A stretch of DNA of 64,000 nt, taken from contig CAIIXF020000002.1 in the NCBI GenBank assembly GCA_903813345.2, forward strand, positions 1,280,001 to 1,344,000. The letters run 5' to 3'. The translations under genes were made by a program, and so were the position numbers. The stretch is from Owenia fusiformis. Its lineage: Eukaryota; Annelida; Polychaeta; Sabellida; Oweniidae. This document shows positions 63,686-64,000 of this stretch, piece by piece (within the stretch, counting starts at the first letter, position 1; every line of letters starts with the position of its first letter). Below the pieces are notes generated by a model. That model saw only the letters and a program-made list of their open reading frames with translations, made no database searches and was not told where the DNA came from.

Positions 63686-64000
63686 TTATGGAACGGAATG
63701 TTGCTGTTTATGTAGAGCCAGCATATATGGATGGGCGAACCCTGTTTCACATATATCACATTTAAATGGTTTCTGTCCAGTGTGAATGTTCATGTGGACA
63801 TTGAGACTTTGTCTTGTACTGTACATCTTCCTACACACTTCACATGCGTATGTCTTTGCTGTATGTCGTCTTGTGCGCTGTCTCGGTTTCAATTCAATAT
63901 CTTCCTGGCGACCACTAAATTGAGACAGATCTACGCCTTCAAATACCATCCCTTGTGGTATACAGGTCATGTCATTTGCTTTGGGATATTTGTATGATGG
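63686..64000 (-). CDS. Zinc-finger cassette A, two C2H2 fingers, own stop, 5' end not resolved
   Basis: The frame is open from the window edge to the stop at 63686. It contains FEGVDLSQFSGRQEDIELK, a basic RQRTRRHTAK stretch and two fingers: YACEVCRKMYSTRQSL...HMNIH and FKCDICETGFAHPYML...H. The finger pair follows the pattern of cassettes B-E. A possible phase-1 acceptor (CCACAAG/GG) has a poor pyrimidine tract, so the true start of the exon may lie beyond the window. Confidence 0.72.
   Translation of the reverse strand, partial: PSYKYPKANDMTCIPQGMVFEGVDLSQFSGRQEDIELKPRQRTRRHTAKTYACEVCRKMYSTRQSLNVHMNIHTGQKPFKCDICETGFAHPYMLALHKQQHSVP

Overview
The window is AT-rich DNA from an animal, most likely a marine invertebrate. 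Split genes with GT/AG (and one GC/AG) introns, metazoan protein families, many TA-flanked mariner-type insertions and several kilobases of tandem repeats support this. Nothing fixes the phylum; a lophotrochozoan (mollusc or brachiopod) is a guess. No bacterial-style operon, CRISPR array or confident RNA gene is present.

Layout. 0-3 kb: foldback and mariner-type repeats. 3.5-5.1 kb (+): the 3' exons of a short-chain dehydrogenase/reductase (SDR) whose upstream part is broken. Its last codons, stop and 3' flank have been amplified into a 61-bp satellite of about 46 copies (5.04-7.86 kb). 8-15 kb: mariner relics, one with a 12-fold in-frame repeat in its transposase, plus pogo/Tigger-like and other nonautonomous elements. 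16.5-21.5 kb (-): a complete three-exon NOM1 gene (824 aa), whose first intron carries seven further partial copies of exon 2. 21.8-27 kb: foldback elements and a tRNA-like SINE. 27.2-33.1 kb (-): a complete eight-exon aspartylglucosaminidase gene (418 aa) with an unusual C-terminal extension. 33.9-38.3 kb: tandem repeats, a decayed conserved ORF of unknown function (+) and a MITE.

39.5-64 kb (-) is the most interesting part. Five two-finger C2H2 exons, each with its own stop codon, lie in a row. A sixth group of five exons ends in a five-finger exon. Every cassette whose acceptor lies in the window enters in the same splice phase. This is the architecture of a Lola/Mod(mdg4)-type locus, where shared 5' exons (here beyond base 64000) are spliced to alternative zinc-finger 3' ends. 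A damaged glycosyltransferase-like gene (+), satellites and transposons lie between the cassettes.

A theme recurs: tandem arrays here have grown out of the edges of coding exons (SDR 3' end, NOM1 exon 2, two zinc-finger exons, a transposase). The genes otherwise appear functionally unrelated: ribosome biogenesis (NOM1), lysosomal glycoprotein breakdown (AGA), a redox enzyme relic and DNA-binding factors.
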